64,000 nucleotides of DNA from Phormidesmis priestleyi Ana (GTDB lineage: Bacteria; Cyanobacteriota; Cyanobacteriia; Phormidesmidales; Phormidesmidaceae). The stretch spans positions 87,174 through 151,173 of the forward strand of contig LJZR01000013.1 of NCBI GenBank assembly GCA_001314865.1, given 5' to 3'. The notes beneath the pieces are model-generated. The model was not told where the DNA came from. It worked only from the letters and a program-made list of their open reading frames with translations, and did no database searches. The stretch's first letter is position 1. The number at the start of each line of letters is the position of its first letter. Position numbers and translations under genes: made by a program. Below are positions 7,413-16,677 of this stretch, in pieces.

Positions 7413-10400
7413 ATGCTCAATGCGCTCTTAAACAACGTTCTTAAAAACGCTATTACAAAGCGTTGGGTTATTGTGGCGGGTGCAATTGTCCTCAGCCTTT
7501 GGGGCGCCTTTAGCGTCACTCAAATGCCGCTGGATGTGTTTCCCCCCTTTGCTCCGCCCCAGGTAGAAATTCAAACCGAAGCACTAGGACTAGCGCCTGA
7601 GGAAGTCGAATCCCAAATTACCATTCCCATTGAACGTGCTGTCAACGGTCTGCCGGGCGTAACCGTTGTGCGATCTGCTTCTAAGGTTGGACTATCAATG
7701 GTCAGCGTCGTCTTTGCTCAAGACGCCGACATTTACCGAGCGCGACAGGCTGTTACGGAGCGCCTACAGCTGATCACCAGTCAGCTACCCGAAAGCGTGC
7801 ATCCACCTGAAATTTCACCACTGGTTTCACCGCTTGGCACGATTCTCCAATATGCCTTTATCCCTGATCAGTCGACAGGTGCCACATCCTTAATGGATCT
7901 GCGCCGTTTGGTAGAAGTCACCCTTAGTCACCAACTTCTTTCAGTGCCAGGCGTTTCTCAAGTGACGGTGTACGGCGGCGATGAGCGTCAGGAGCAAGTG
8001 CTTGTCAATCCACAACAGCTTCAGCGGCTAAACCTGTCTCTGAACGAAGTTACCGCTGCGGCTCAGGGCGCGAGTGCAAATGCGGCTGGTGGTTTTTTCA
8101 CGGGTGGTGGTCAGGAAATGCTCGTGCGTGGTATCGGCCAAGTTCGCTCTGTTGAAGATTTGCAGCGGTCTGTCGTTACAGTGCAAAATAATGAGCCGAT
8201 TTTGCTGCGGGATGTGGCTGAGGTAAAAACAGGGGCTGCGCTCAAGCGTGGGGATGCTAGCTTTAACGGTCAGCCTGCGGTGGTGCTGATGGTCAACAAG
8301 CAACCAGATGTGGATACGCCAACGGTGACCCGAGCTGTAGAAGCGGTCGTGGCCTCCTTGCAGCCCATGTTTCCAGCGGATGTGCAGGTGGTACAAACAT
8401 TTCGACAGTCCAACTTTATTGACGCTGCTATTCGCAATGTCAGCGGATCTCTGGTGCAGGGCATCATCATTGTCTCTGTGATTTTGCTGTTGTTTTTAAT
8501 GAACTGGCGCACAGCGATCATTACTCTTAGCGCTATTCCGCTGTCTCTGTTAATTGGGCTGTTGTTGATGAAGGCGTTTGGTTTGGGCATTAACACCATG
8601 ACGCTCGGCGGGCTAGTTGTTGCTATTGGTTCGGTGGTAGATGATGCCATTGTCGATATGGAAAACTGTTATCGCGGCATTCGCCAAAATCAGGCTGAGG
8701 GTCAGCCAAAACAGCCATTTCAGGTTGTTTATGAAACCTCTTTGCAGGTTCGGCAGGCAGTTGTTTTCTCTACGGTCATTATTATTGTGGTGTTTGCGCC
8801 CATTTTTAGCCTGACTGGGGTTGAAGGTCGCATTTTCGCGCCGATGGGCTTGGCCTATTTGTTCTCTATTGCTGCCTCTACGGTTGTTGCTATGACGCTG
8901 TCTCCGGCACTCTGTGCGATTCTGCTGGCGAATCAGTCTCTGCCCCAATCGGCTACCTTGGTTTCGCGCTGGGCCGAACGGTTGTATCGCCCGCTGTTAG
9001 GTTTTTCTACCCGTGCTCCTCAGCTGATTTTGGGCATTGCGCTGGCGGCTTTAGTGGCGACGGTGGCGGTTGTTCCATCTTTAGGTCGGGTGTTTTTGCC
9101 TGAGTTTCAAGAGAAGTCTTTGGTGAATGCGATGGTGCTTTTTCCGGGTGTGTCGTTGGATATTACAACGGGCGCAGGTAAGGCGCTGGCGAGCACTTTG
9201 CAAAACGACCCGCTTTTTGAGTGGGTACAGGTGCGAGCTGGGCGAGCGCCGGGCGATGCTGATGGGGCTGGCGTTAATATGGCCCATGTGGATATTGAAC
9301 TGAGTAACTTGGCGCTTAAAGACCGAGCAGCTAGTGTACAAAAATTGCGGGAGGCGTTTCTGAAGCTGCCAGGGGTTGCGCCCAATATTGGTGGGTTTAT
9401 CTCTCACCGGATGGATGAGGTGCTGTCGGGGGTTAGAAGTGCGATCGCGATTAAAATATTTGGCCCAGACCTCGCAGAACTCCGCCGAATTGGTGAACAG
9501 GTGCGCGATACGATCGAACCCATTGAAGGTGTGGTGGATTTGCAGTTGGAGCCCCAGCTCCCTATCCGTCAGGTGCAGATTCAGTATGATCGCGAAGCTG
9601 CGGCCACCTATGGCCTGAGTATGGTCGCTATTTCAGAGGTTGTAGAAACGGCGCTTAATGGCAAAGTTGTTGCCCAGCTGCCTGACAATCAGCAGCTTAT
9701 CGACATTACTGTAGGCTTGCAGCCCTCAGCTCGCAATAGCCTAGATGCAATTCGAGCTATTCCTCTTTCGACCCCCGCTGGCGAAATCATTCCCCTAGAA
9801 ACTGTTGCTATGGTGGACTATGGTATGGGCGCCAATGTAGTTAATCGGGAAGATGTCTCGCGTCTGATTGTGGTTTCGGCGAATGTGGCGGATCGCGACC
9901 TCGGTAGCGTCGTCAATGATATTCAATCCCAAATTCGCCAAAATGTACCGCTGCCGAGCGGCTATTTTATCCAGTATGGCGGTCAGTTTGAGTCAGAGCA
10001 GCGAGCCACTGGTAGTTTGTTGATGTATAGCATTTTGGCTGCGATCGCCATTGCGGTGGTCATGTTTTTTTCAGTTAACTCTCTCTCTGCGACTGTTGCC
10101 ATCATGCTCAATTTGCCGCTGGCACTGGCAGGGGGAATTCTTTCTGTTCTGCTAACCGGCGGTGTTCTATCTGTTGCCTCATTGATTGGCTTTATTACGT
10201 TATTTGGTGTAGCTGTTCGTAATGGTCTCTTACTAGTAGATAACTACAACAGAAAATTTGCCCAGGGAATGCATCTCAAAGACGTGATTATCCAGGGCTC
10301 TTTGGAGCGGGTGAATGCCATTTTAATGACCGCTTTAACCTCGGCTCTAGGAATGTTGCCCTTAGCTATTGCCAGTGGGGCTGGAAACGAAATCCTCCAG

Positions 10401-10577
10401 CCTTTGGCCATTGTTGTACTGGGTGGATTATTCACTTCTACCGCCCTAACGCTCCTGGTCATTCCAGCACTTTATGCTAGGTTTGGCCGGTGGCTAATAC
10501 CCAACCCAATTCGGTCTTCAGCGGAGATCGATTTTGGGGTGAGTTCTCCTGCTCCGCCGTCGGTTGGTTCCATTTGA
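7413..10577 (+). CDS. Heavy-metal efflux RND transporter (CusA/CzcA family)
   Basis: 1054-residue inner-membrane pump, the usual length for HME-RND permeases. It opens with LNNVLKNAITKRWVIVAGAIVLSLWG (TM1) and LDVFPPFAPPQVEI, typical of this branch. The first periplasmic loop is about residues 35-340, then TM2-6 (FLMNWRTAIITLSAIPLSLL; GGLVVAIGSVVDDAIVDMEN with a charged DD pair in TM4 for proton relay; SLTGVEGRIFAPM), a second large loop, and the C-terminal TM bundle ending ALYARFGRW. It should exchange protons for metal ions, Cu+ being likely given the downstream oxidase. No TolC-type outer-membrane channel lies nearby. Confidence 0.92.
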   Translation: MLNALLNNVLKNAITKRWVIVAGAIVLSLWGAFSVTQMPLDVFPPFAPPQVEIQTEALGLAPEEVESQITIPIERAVNGLPGVTVVRSASKVGLSMVSVVFAQDADIYRARQAVTERLQLITSQLPESVHPPEISPLVSPLGTILQYAFIPDQSTGATSLMDLRRLVEVTLSHQLLSVPGVSQVTVYGGDERQEQVLVNPQQLQRLNLSLNEVTAAAQGASANAAGGFFTGGGQEMLVRGIGQVRSVEDLQRSVVTVQNNEPILLRDVAEVKTGAALKRGDASFNGQPAVVLMVNKQPDVDTPTVTRAVEAVVASLQPMFPADVQVVQTFRQSNFIDAAIRNVSGSLVQGIIIVSVILLLFLMNWRTAIITLSAIPLSLLIGLLLMKAFGLGINTMTLGGLVVAIGSVVDDAIVDMENCYRGIRQNQAEGQPKQPFQVVYETSLQVRQAVVFSTVIIIVVFAPIFSLTGVEGRIFAPMGLAYLFSIAASTVVAMTLSPALCAILLANQSLPQSATLVSRWAERLYRPLLGFSTRAPQLILGIALAALVATVAVVPSLGRVFLPEFQEKSLVNAMVLFPGVSLDITTGAGKALASTLQNDPLFEWVQVRAGRAPGDADGAGVNMAHVDIELSNLALKDRAASVQKLREAFLKLPGVAPNIGGFISHRMDEVLSGVRSAIAIKIFGPDLAELRRIGEQVRDTIEPIEGVVDLQLEPQLPIRQVQIQYDREAAATYGLSMVAISEVVETALNGKVVAQLPDNQQLIDITVGLQPSARNSLDAIRAIPLSTPAGEIIPLETVAMVDYGMGANVVNREDVSRLIVVSANVADRDLGSVVNDIQSQIRQNVPLPSGYFIQYGGQFESEQRATGSLLMYSILAAIAIAVVMFFSVNSLSATVAIMLNLPLALAGGILSVLLTGGVLSVASLIGFITLFGVAVRNGLLLVDNYNRKFAQGMHLKDVIIQGSLERVNAILMTALTSALGMLPLAIASGAGNEILQPLAIVVLGGLFTSTALTLLVIPALYARFGRWLIPNPIRSSAEIDFGVSSPAPPSVGSI

Positions 10578-10731
10578 TCTGCTCATTAGCTCATTACTCA
10601 TTAGTTGATCCGCTCACTAACTTGCCAAACAGGGCCGATGCAATATTGATGAACCAACCTATTTTTCATCGCCGTTTCATCATTCGTCGGCATAATACTG
10701 GTGCATACACTTAGCGAGATTTTTTCAACCC

Positions 10732-11265
10732 ATGACGCAGTCTATTAAACGAAGCTTCCTTTCTGTGTATTGGGCCAATCGTTGGGCCAAATTTATGGCA
10801 AGGGGCTTGGCTGTTATGGTGATTCTGGCGGTTAGCTGTAGCCAAGTGCCCTTGGGGCAAGATACGGCTGCGCTCACGAAAGTTGCACAGGCGAGCGAAC
10901 TCACTGTCTTTCGCAGCCCGACCTGTGGCTGTTGTAGCAAATGGGCTGATCATATGAAAGCCTTTGGCTTTCAAGTAAAAGACATGGTTACAGAGGACAT
11001 GACTGCTGTTGAGCAGCAGTATGGTGTGCCCAATCAGCTGCGCTCATGCCATACAGCGATCGCCAATGGCTACGTTATTGAAGGTCATATTCCGGCCCTA
11101 GATGTGGCCCGTTTACTCACAGAAAAACCCAATATCGCAGGTATCGCGGTGCCTGGAATGCCAATGGGGTCTCCAGGCATGGAAGCTGGCGACTATATTG
11201 AGCCCTACTCAGTGTTCACCTTTACCCAAACGGGTGAAACAGCTATCTTTTCAGAGCATTCGTAA
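10732..11265 (+). CDS. DUF411 metal-binding lipoprotein
   Basis: 177 residues. An N-terminal hydrophobic segment (about 21-36) ends in LAVSC, a lipobox-like motif with Cys36, suggesting a lipoprotein. The mature domain is a DUF411 thioredoxin-like fold with SPTCGCCSKW (Cys65, 67, 68), SCHTAIANGYVIEGHIPALDV and a Met-rich loop PGMPMGSPGME. DUF411 proteins recur next to copper-resistance genes and probably bind Cu; their biochemistry is little known. Its TAA overlaps the next ATG (TAATG), so it is translationally coupled to the multicopper oxidase. Confidence 0.88.
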   Translation: MTQSIKRSFLSVYWANRWAKFMARGLAVMVILAVSCSQVPLGQDTAALTKVAQASELTVFRSPTCGCCSKWADHMKAFGFQVKDMVTEDMTAVEQQYGVPNQLRSCHTAIANGYVIEGHIPALDVARLLTEKPNIAGIAVPGMPMGSPGMEAGDYIEPYSVFTFTQTGETAIFSEHS

Positions 11266-12758
11266 TGAAACGCCGCCAGTTTAATCGCTGTTTTGGCCGA
11301 TGTTTGGCTGCAACTGTGGTCAGCCCACTTTTGGTTCAATGCGATCGCCCTGAGCTAGGCGGACAGGCCTATCAAGCTTTGCCTCGCCTGAGTAGTCAAA
11401 ATGGATTGCTAGATGTTTCCTTAGTGGCTCAAGCTCAGCGAAAACCGTCGACTAGAACCGCTGCTGGTCGATTGACGAAGCGGTTGACTTATTATGCTGG
11501 AACATCCAATGCCGGAACATCCAATGCCGGAACATGCCCTATCCTTGAAGCGCGCCCTGGCGATACTCTGCGCCTCACTCTGGTGAATGAACTCGAACAG
11601 TCTACTAACCTTCACTTTCATGGACTGCATATTTCACCTGAAGTAGACAATGTGTTTCGAGAAGTGGCCGCGGGCGATCGCTACACCTATGAATTCCAAA
11701 TTCCCAAAAACCATCCTGCTGTGACTGGGTGGTATCATCCCCACTATCACGGCCTTGTGGCTGAACAGGTATTTGGAGGATTAGCAGGGCCCATCATCAT
11801 TCGCGGCGACCTAGATGACATTCCAGAAATCCAGCAGGCCGAAGAAGCGCTATTGCTATTGCAAGACTTTGATCCTGCGCTGATAGCAGATCCTGCCATC
11901 CTGTCTCCTTTAGCTAAAAAATGGGGGCGAGAAGGCCCGCTATTGTTAGCCAATGGCCAGCAAAACCCCGTGATCGAGGTGCCGCAAAATGGCTTGCTCA
12001 GGCTGCGACTCATTAACGCTTCCGCCTCCCGAATTTATCGGCTCCAGCTCAATAATCATCCCTGGCACTTAATTGCGACTGATCGCGGAGCCATTACCAA
12101 GCCAGCCGCGTTAGGTATTCTTTCCCTTTCTCCGGGTGAGCGTGCCGAGCTCCTGATTTCAGGCCAGCGCAGTCCAGGCGACTATCCCATTGTGAGTTTG
12201 CCTTATGATCGGGGCATTGGCGAAATGGTTGCGGCTATGGGCGATGCTGTCGCACAAATGCCAGGTGTGACGCGGCCCCAAGAAACCATCTTGGCAACCC
12301 TGCGCTATATGCCCCGTCAGCGCACCGTTCCCCTACCCTTACCTCAGCAGCTCATCTCTGTTGAGCCGCTGCCCGCTCCCCAAACGACCCGCGAGTTTGT
12401 TTTGAACCATGGGGTAGATGCCTCCATCGGTGCCACAGGATTCATTATTAACAATCAAGCCTTTGCGATGAATCGGGTCAACACGCAAGTGGTCCTCAAT
12501 ACGGTAGAAGACTGGCGCATTATCAACAAAGCCAGCATGGATCATCCCTTTCACCTACACACCAATCGCTTCCAAGTGATTGAACGCAATGGCCAGCCAG
12601 AAGCTTTAAGCGCTTGGAAAGATACGGTTGCTATTGGCCCCTATGAAACCGCTACCCTTCGCGTCAAGTTTGAAGACTTCACAGGGCGTACCGTTTACCA
12701 CTGCCACATTCTTGACCATGAAGATCAAGGGATGATGGGCATTGCCGAAATTATGTGA
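11265..12758 (+). CDS. Multicopper oxidase (Tat-type, probable cuprous oxidase)
   Basis: 497 residues with all four copper-binding segments: HFHG (117-120), WYHPHYHG (156-163), DHPFHLH (426-432) and YHCHILDHEDQGMM (478-491). The type-1 copper would be bound by His427, Cys480, His485 and Met490. The N-terminus MKRRQFNRC resembles a twin-arginine signal and is followed by PLLVQC, a possible lipobox. A 15-bp tandem duplication gives AGTSNAGTSNAGT at residues 79-90, before the first copper motif. In bacterial copper islands such enzymes oxidise Cu+ to Cu2+ in the periplasm (CueO/CopA type); substrate is inferred from context. It ends 5 bp before the convergent tRNA-His. Confidence 0.92.
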   Translation: MKRRQFNRCFGRCLAATVVSPLLVQCDRPELGGQAYQALPRLSSQNGLLDVSLVAQAQRKPSTRTAAGRLTKRLTYYAGTSNAGTSNAGTCPILEARPGDTLRLTLVNELEQSTNLHFHGLHISPEVDNVFREVAAGDRYTYEFQIPKNHPAVTGWYHPHYHGLVAEQVFGGLAGPIIIRGDLDDIPEIQQAEEALLLLQDFDPALIADPAILSPLAKKWGREGPLLLANGQQNPVIEVPQNGLLRLRLINASASRIYRLQLNNHPWHLIATDRGAITKPAALGILSLSPGERAELLISGQRSPGDYPIVSLPYDRGIGEMVAAMGDAVAQMPGVTRPQETILATLRYMPRQRTVPLPLPQQLISVEPLPAPQTTREFVLNHGVDASIGATGFIINNQAFAMNRVNTQVVLNTVEDWRIINKASMDHPFHLHTNRFQVIERNGQPEALSAWKDTVAIGPYETATLRVKFEDFTGRTVYHCHILDHEDQGMMGIAEIM

Positions 12759-12763
12759 AAGAG

Positions 12764-12837
12764 GGCGAACGACGGGGATCGAACCCGCGAATGGTGGAAT
12801 CACAATCCACTGCCTTAACCGCTTGGCTACGCTCGCC
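12764..12837 (-). tRNA. tRNA-His (GUG)
   Basis: The reverse complement starts GGCGAGCG (extra 5' G-1 opposite C73, as in tRNA-His). It has anticodon GTG in GGATT-GTG-ATTCC context and T-arm GCGGG-TTCGATC-CCCGT. CCA is not encoded. It faces the 3' end of the multicopper oxidase gene. Confidence 0.93.
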
Positions 12838-13126
12838 ATATGCACCCGCTGGCTTTTTAAGCTATCTGTATGCCTGCGATATTAATGGCAGGTATGTCAG
12901 GTTGGGTGCGTTTGGGTTTCAATTATATCACCGTTTTTTTATTCATCACCAACCCTTCCAAACTTTCGCGCTAGCTAGCAAATTATGTCAGTGCAAAATG
13001 GCTTGTATATATGCCATCTGCTACCTTGCCATCCCGAACTAGGCAAGCGCTCATCGGCCTAGATTTGAACCAGGCTGGATCAAATGGGATTAATAAACTT
13101 GACGGCAAGGCGATGTCAGGAAGTGT

Positions 13127-13168
13127 CTAGGAACTTTGCGCTAGGAACTTTGCGCTAGGAACTTTGTC
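13127..13168. repeat. 14-bp tandem repeat, 3 copies
   Basis: CTAGGAACTTTGCG is repeated head to tail three times; the third copy ends in TC instead of CG. It is intergenic. Confidence 0.85.
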
Positions 13169-13316
13169 ACAAAATACGCATGCGCTTGGGGAAACTGCCC
13201 CTTCTGATACAGCCCTTTATTAACCAAATCTTGAATAATGAGAAACCAATTATTCAAAACGCCATAAGTTCGCTATCAATATAAGTAAGGGCAATAGAAA
13301 AGTAAGGGCAATAGAA

Positions 13317-13347
13317 GTAAGGGCATGAATCAATTGCTTGCCCTTAC
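13317..13347. other. 9-bp stem-loop in the 5' leader of the chelatase gene
   Basis: GTAAGGGCA at 13317-13325 pairs perfectly with TGCCCTTAC at 13339-13347 around a 13-nt loop. It lies 46 nt before the TTG start of the chelatase gene and has no U-tract, so it is more likely a leader structure or part of the local repeat than a terminator. Confidence 0.45.
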
Positions 13348-13392
13348 CCCTTGTCATTTAGTCATTTATAAATTCATAAAAAGAGGTCTCCT

Positions 13393-14241
13393 TTGAAACC
13401 CGTGGTCGCATCTACTGCATATTTACTCATTTCGCACGGCAGTCGAGATCCGCGCCCGCAGGAGGCCATGAATCGACTGGCAGACCTAGTGCGCAAACAT
13501 TTAGAGTCATCGACCCAGTCGCTAAATTCGCGATCGCTCACACCAGAAGATGCAGCACCGTCGCATGTAAAACAAACGCTTTTGTTGACCCGGCCAAGGC
13601 TGAAGGTATCGCCGGTTGCACCGTCTAAAGTCATGGTTGGAACGGCCTGCTTAGAGCTAGCGCCCATTCCTTTGAGCGAGCAAATTTATGAGTTTGCACT
13701 GCGGTTAGCCGCGATAGGGGTGAGCGAGCTTAAGCTATTGCCCGTGTTTTTGATGTCGGGCGTTCATGTGATGGAAGATATTCCAACTGAGGTAGAAGCG
13801 GCCAAATCAAAAATTGCTGGGATGTCTTTGAATCTGACCCTGTGTCCGCATTTAGGTAGCCACGACAAAATTACAGAGGTCTTAGCGAGCCGATTGGCTT
13901 CTGTTCCGGCAGAAGGATCGCTGCTAGTGGCCCACGGCAGTCGTCGGCCCAAGGGCAATCAGTCTATTAAGAAGCTGGCAAAAAGGCTAGGAACGGCGGT
14001 GGCCTATTGGGCAACGCCGCCAGATATGGAGACGCAGGTGATTGAGCTCATGCAGAATGGCTGTCAAAAACTGACAATTTTGCCCTACTTTTTGTTTGCT
14101 GGAGGCATTACAGATGCCATTGTTCATCGCACTGAAGAGCTAGCGGAGCGTTTCCCAAAGGTCAACTTTCGCCTGCTGCCGACGCTGGGCGCAACTAACG
14201 AAATCGCAGATTTAGCGATTGAGCTAATTCACTCGAACTGA
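13393..14241 (+). CDS. cbiX: Sirohydrochlorin ferrochelatase, CbiX/SirB family
   Basis: Inserts Fe2+ (or Co2+) into sirohydrochlorin, the last step of siroheme synthesis for nitrite and sulfite reductases. 282 residues with two homologous halves: LLISHGSRDPRPQ (His15) with LLPVFLMSGVHVMEDIP (His125) in the first, and LLVAHGSRRPKGNQ (His181) with LPYFLFAGGITDAI in the second. The start is TTG at 13393, supported by AGAGG six nt upstream. A variable insert at about residues 38-75 separates the first helix from GTACLELAPIPLSEQ. The siroheme methylase gene cobA follows about 310 bp later on the same strand. Confidence 0.88.
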   Translation: MKPVVASTAYLLISHGSRDPRPQEAMNRLADLVRKHLESSTQSLNSRSLTPEDAAPSHVKQTLLLTRPRLKVSPVAPSKVMVGTACLELAPIPLSEQIYEFALRLAAIGVSELKLLPVFLMSGVHVMEDIPTEVEAAKSKIAGMSLNLTLCPHLGSHDKITEVLASRLASVPAEGSLLVAHGSRRPKGNQSIKKLAKRLGTAVAYWATPPDMETQVIELMQNGCQKLTILPYFLFAGGITDAIVHRTEELAERFPKVNFRLLPTLGATNEIADLAIELIHSN

Positions 14242-14553
14242 TTTATTCGAACTGATTCACTGAGCTGATTTGCTTAAGCTGATTTTTGTCCATTTCTCTA
14301 TCTATTTTTACCCTATCTTCACCGCTGCTCATTTTCACGGGTTTTTTCCATGGTTTTTTTCATGGTGATGATGAAACCGGACTTTTGGAGTGATGGCGTA
14401 ATCAGGTCATAGTCTGCCTACAGCGAATAGGCGGTGAACAGTATCATAGATGTCAATAGGATATGAGTAGATGGCGTTTGATGAGGTGGGCTTTTTGGGC
14501 TGACCATTCCGACTGCCGACTTGTGTCTAGTTACTGCTTATTCACCGCTGACT
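14242..14553. other. Intergenic, nothing recognised
   Basis: 312 bp between the chelatase and cobA genes. It contains short direct repeats (TTCGAACTGATT / TTCACTGAGCTGATT) and a TTTTTTCATGG duplication at about 14343-14362. There is no clear ORF or hairpin. Confidence 0.4.
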
Positions 14554-15429
14554 ATGCCCTTTTTTAATACGTCAGAGTTTAATTCCTCAGAGTCTACTCC
14601 CTCAGAGTCCAATATCTCTAATGCCTTAGAGCCGACGCCCTTTGCTCAGTCATTCAAAAATCCACCCGGCAAGGTCTATTTAGTGGGTGCTGGGCCAGGT
14701 GATCCGGGGCTGCTGACGGTAAAGGCCAAAACGCTGTTGGAATGCGCAGATGTGGTGGTGTTCGATGCGTTGGTCAGCGAGCCCATTTTAGGGCTGATTA
14801 ATCCGCAGGCTGAGCGTGTTCATGCGGGTAAGCGTCGAGGCCGACATTCTATGTCGCAGGTCGATATTACGCAGCTGCTGCATGAAAAGGCCTTGGAGCA
14901 TGCGGTCATTGTTCGGCTCAAGGGGGGCGATCCGTTTGTGTTTGGCCGCGGCGGCGAGGAAATGGGTGACTTGATGGCTGCTGGTATTTCGGTGGAGGTG
15001 GTGCCGGGCATTACGGCGGGCATTGCGGCTCCGGCCTATGCCGGAATACCGGTGACGCATCGGGGCTATAGTTCTTCGGTGACGTTTGTGACGGGGCATG
15101 AGTCGGCGGGAAAGTATCGTCCTCAGGTTAATTGGCGAGCGATCGCGCAGGCATCAGAAACCATCGTGATTTACATGGGGGTACACAACTTGCTCAATAT
15201 CACGCAGTCGCTGATGCAGGCAGGGCTACCCGCAGCGACACCGATAGCGCTGATTCGCTGGGGCACTCGGCCCGAGCAGGAAGAGCTGATCGGTATGCTG
15301 AGCGATATTGTGGCTAAGGTTGAAGCGAGCGAGTTTCAAGCGCCAGCGATCGCAGTCGTTGGCAGAGTGGTTGACTTGCGATCGCAGCTAGCCCCCGCTT
15401 CGCCCATGCACAGCAAAGTACTAAAGTGA
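14554..15429 (+). CDS. cobA: Uroporphyrinogen-III C-methyltransferase
   Basis: SAM-dependent methylation of uroporphyrinogen III at C2 and C7 to precorrin-2, the branch to siroheme and cobalamin. 291 aa from ATG 14554; a TTG at 14521 in the same frame would add 11 residues. After a 32-residue low-complexity Ser/Glu leader come the SUMT motifs: VYLVGAGPGDPGLLTVKA, VRLKGGDPFVFGRGGEE, VVPGITAGIAAPAYAGIPVTHR, and YMGVHNL. Single-domain enzyme without the CysG oxidase/chelatase half, in line with a separate chelatase gene upstream. Confidence 0.95.
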   Translation: MPFFNTSEFNSSESTPSESNISNALEPTPFAQSFKNPPGKVYLVGAGPGDPGLLTVKAKTLLECADVVVFDALVSEPILGLINPQAERVHAGKRRGRHSMSQVDITQLLHEKALEHAVIVRLKGGDPFVFGRGGEEMGDLMAAGISVEVVPGITAGIAAPAYAGIPVTHRGYSSSVTFVTGHESAGKYRPQVNWRAIAQASETIVIYMGVHNLLNITQSLMQAGLPAATPIALIRWGTRPEQEELIGMLSDIVAKVEASEFQAPAIAVVGRVVDLRSQLAPASPMHSKVLK

Positions 15430-15462
15430 ACGACCTTCCAAAAAAGGTGCAAGGCAAAAAAG

Positions 15463-16404
15463 TTGGTGCAGGCAATCGAAAAAAAGATGCAGAAAAACAC
15501 GGAGGCCGAGGGCACTACCCGGCTAGATAGCTGGATTGCCGAGACGGTGACAAGCCTTTCACGCAACCGCGCTCAAAAGCTGATTGAACAGGGCGCTGTC
15601 CAGGTAAATGGCGTTATCTGTCAGCAAAAAAAGGCGTTAATCAATCGGAGTGATCATATCCAGATTGATATTCCTGAGGCCACCCCCTACGCCCTAATTC
15701 CCGAGAATATTCCCCTTGATATTTTGTATGAAGATGACCAGCTGCTGATGCTTAATAAGCCAGCAGGGATGGTCGTCCATCCCGCGCCTGGTCATCCAAC
15801 GGGCACGCTGGTTCATGCCCTGTTGTTTCACTGCGGCAGCGAGCTTACTGGCGTCGGCGGTGTGCAGCGGCCCGGCATTGTTCATCGACTCGATAAAAAC
15901 ACCACTGGCGTCATGGTCGCCGCCAAAACAGAAGTCGCATTGCACAGTCTACAAGCGCAAATTCAGGCGAAAACTGCTCGCCGTGAGTATTTAGGCATTG
16001 TTAACGGCGCTCCAAAAGCTGAGCAAGGCACGATTGACCAACCAATAGGGCGTCATCCTAAACATCGTAAAAAAATGGGCATCATCCCGCTGCAAGCGGG
16101 CGGACGAACGGCTATCACCCACTGGAAAACAATTGAACGGCTGGGTAACTATACGCTGGTGCAGTTTCAGCTAGAAACCGGACGAACCCACCAAATCAGA
16201 GTTCACAGTGCCTATATGGGCCATCCGATTGTAGGCGATCCAGACTATGGATCTGGCAAGTCAGCAGGTATTAAACTCCCTGGTCAGGCGCTTCACGCCT
16301 TTCGGCTCACACTGTCACATCCCATAACGCAAGCGACAATTACCGGCGAAGCCCCCCTGCCCGAACGGATGAGAAAGCTGTTAGATAAGCTGAGACTGCT
16401 TTAG
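15463..16404 (+). CDS. RluA/RluD-family 23S rRNA pseudouridine synthase
   Basis: Isomerises uridine to pseudouridine in RNA, most likely large-subunit rRNA. An N-terminal S4 RNA-binding domain (residues 19-70, TRLDSWIAETVTSLSRNRAQ) is followed by the catalytic domain with LLMLNKPAGMVVHPAPGH and the active-site Asp144 in GIVHRLDKNTTG, then RTHQIRVH. The 313 residues and domain order match RluD. The TTG start at 15463 has AAGG 8 nt upstream; ATG 15487 is an alternative. It begins 33 bp after cobA, possibly in the same transcript. Confidence 0.92.
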   Translation: MVQAIEKKMQKNTEAEGTTRLDSWIAETVTSLSRNRAQKLIEQGAVQVNGVICQQKKALINRSDHIQIDIPEATPYALIPENIPLDILYEDDQLLMLNKPAGMVVHPAPGHPTGTLVHALLFHCGSELTGVGGVQRPGIVHRLDKNTTGVMVAAKTEVALHSLQAQIQAKTARREYLGIVNGAPKAEQGTIDQPIGRHPKHRKKMGIIPLQAGGRTAITHWKTIERLGNYTLVQFQLETGRTHQIRVHSAYMGHPIVGDPDYGSGKSAGIKLPGQALHAFRLTLSHPITQATITGEAPLPERMRKLLDKLRLL

Positions 16405-16523
16405 CGAGATTGTTTTATCGGAACTGTTTTATCGGAACTGTTTTATTGGGACTGCTTTAGCGCTGTGCAGCCCAATCGTCTTGGCAACACCGAAATTTTG
16501 TAGATTTTCTTGCTACCACAACC

Positions 16524-16554
16524 AAAAAAGCCGAAGTGGCAGAACCACCTCGGC
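16524..16554 (-). terminator. Rho-independent terminator of cpcG
   Basis: On the minus strand GCCGAGGTGG pairs with CCACTTCGGC (one G-U) around TTCTG and is followed by six T. It lies about 125 nt after the cpcG stop and faces the end of the pseudouridine synthase gene. Confidence 0.85.
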
Positions 16555-16614
16555 AGATAACCTTTTGAGGAAAAAGCAAAATTTTAGTAAAACGTTTTAG
16601 TGCGTTTTAGCAAA

Positions 16615-16654
16615 GCCTTGGCATGAGGTCAGTCACTCAGCCTCATGCCAAGGC
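16615..16654 (-). terminator. 14-bp perfect stem-loop after cpcG
   Basis: GCCTTGGCATGAGG (16615-16628) and CCTCATGCCAAGGC (16641-16654) form a perfect 14-bp stem with a 12-nt loop, 23 nt after the cpcG stop. Only TTT follows on the minus strand, so it may protect the 3' end or attenuate rather than fully terminate. Confidence 0.65.
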
Positions 16655-16677
16655 CACTGGTCAGATTAGTACCAGAA

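Larger units (their letters stand above)
12838..13392. other. Long intergenic region with two repeat blocks
   Basis: 555 bp between the tRNA-His promoter side and the chelatase gene. It holds three 14-bp copies of CTAGGAACTTTGCG (13127-13168) and three copies of GTAAGGGCAATAGAA (about 13285-13323) that lead into a hairpin. A plus-strand frame from 12755 to 13042 is antisense to tRNA-His and not credible. Confidence 0.5.

Noticed and set aside
12755..13042. 95-codon plus-strand frame after the multicopper oxidase
   Set aside because: Its first half is the complement of tRNA-His and the rest has no protein-like features.
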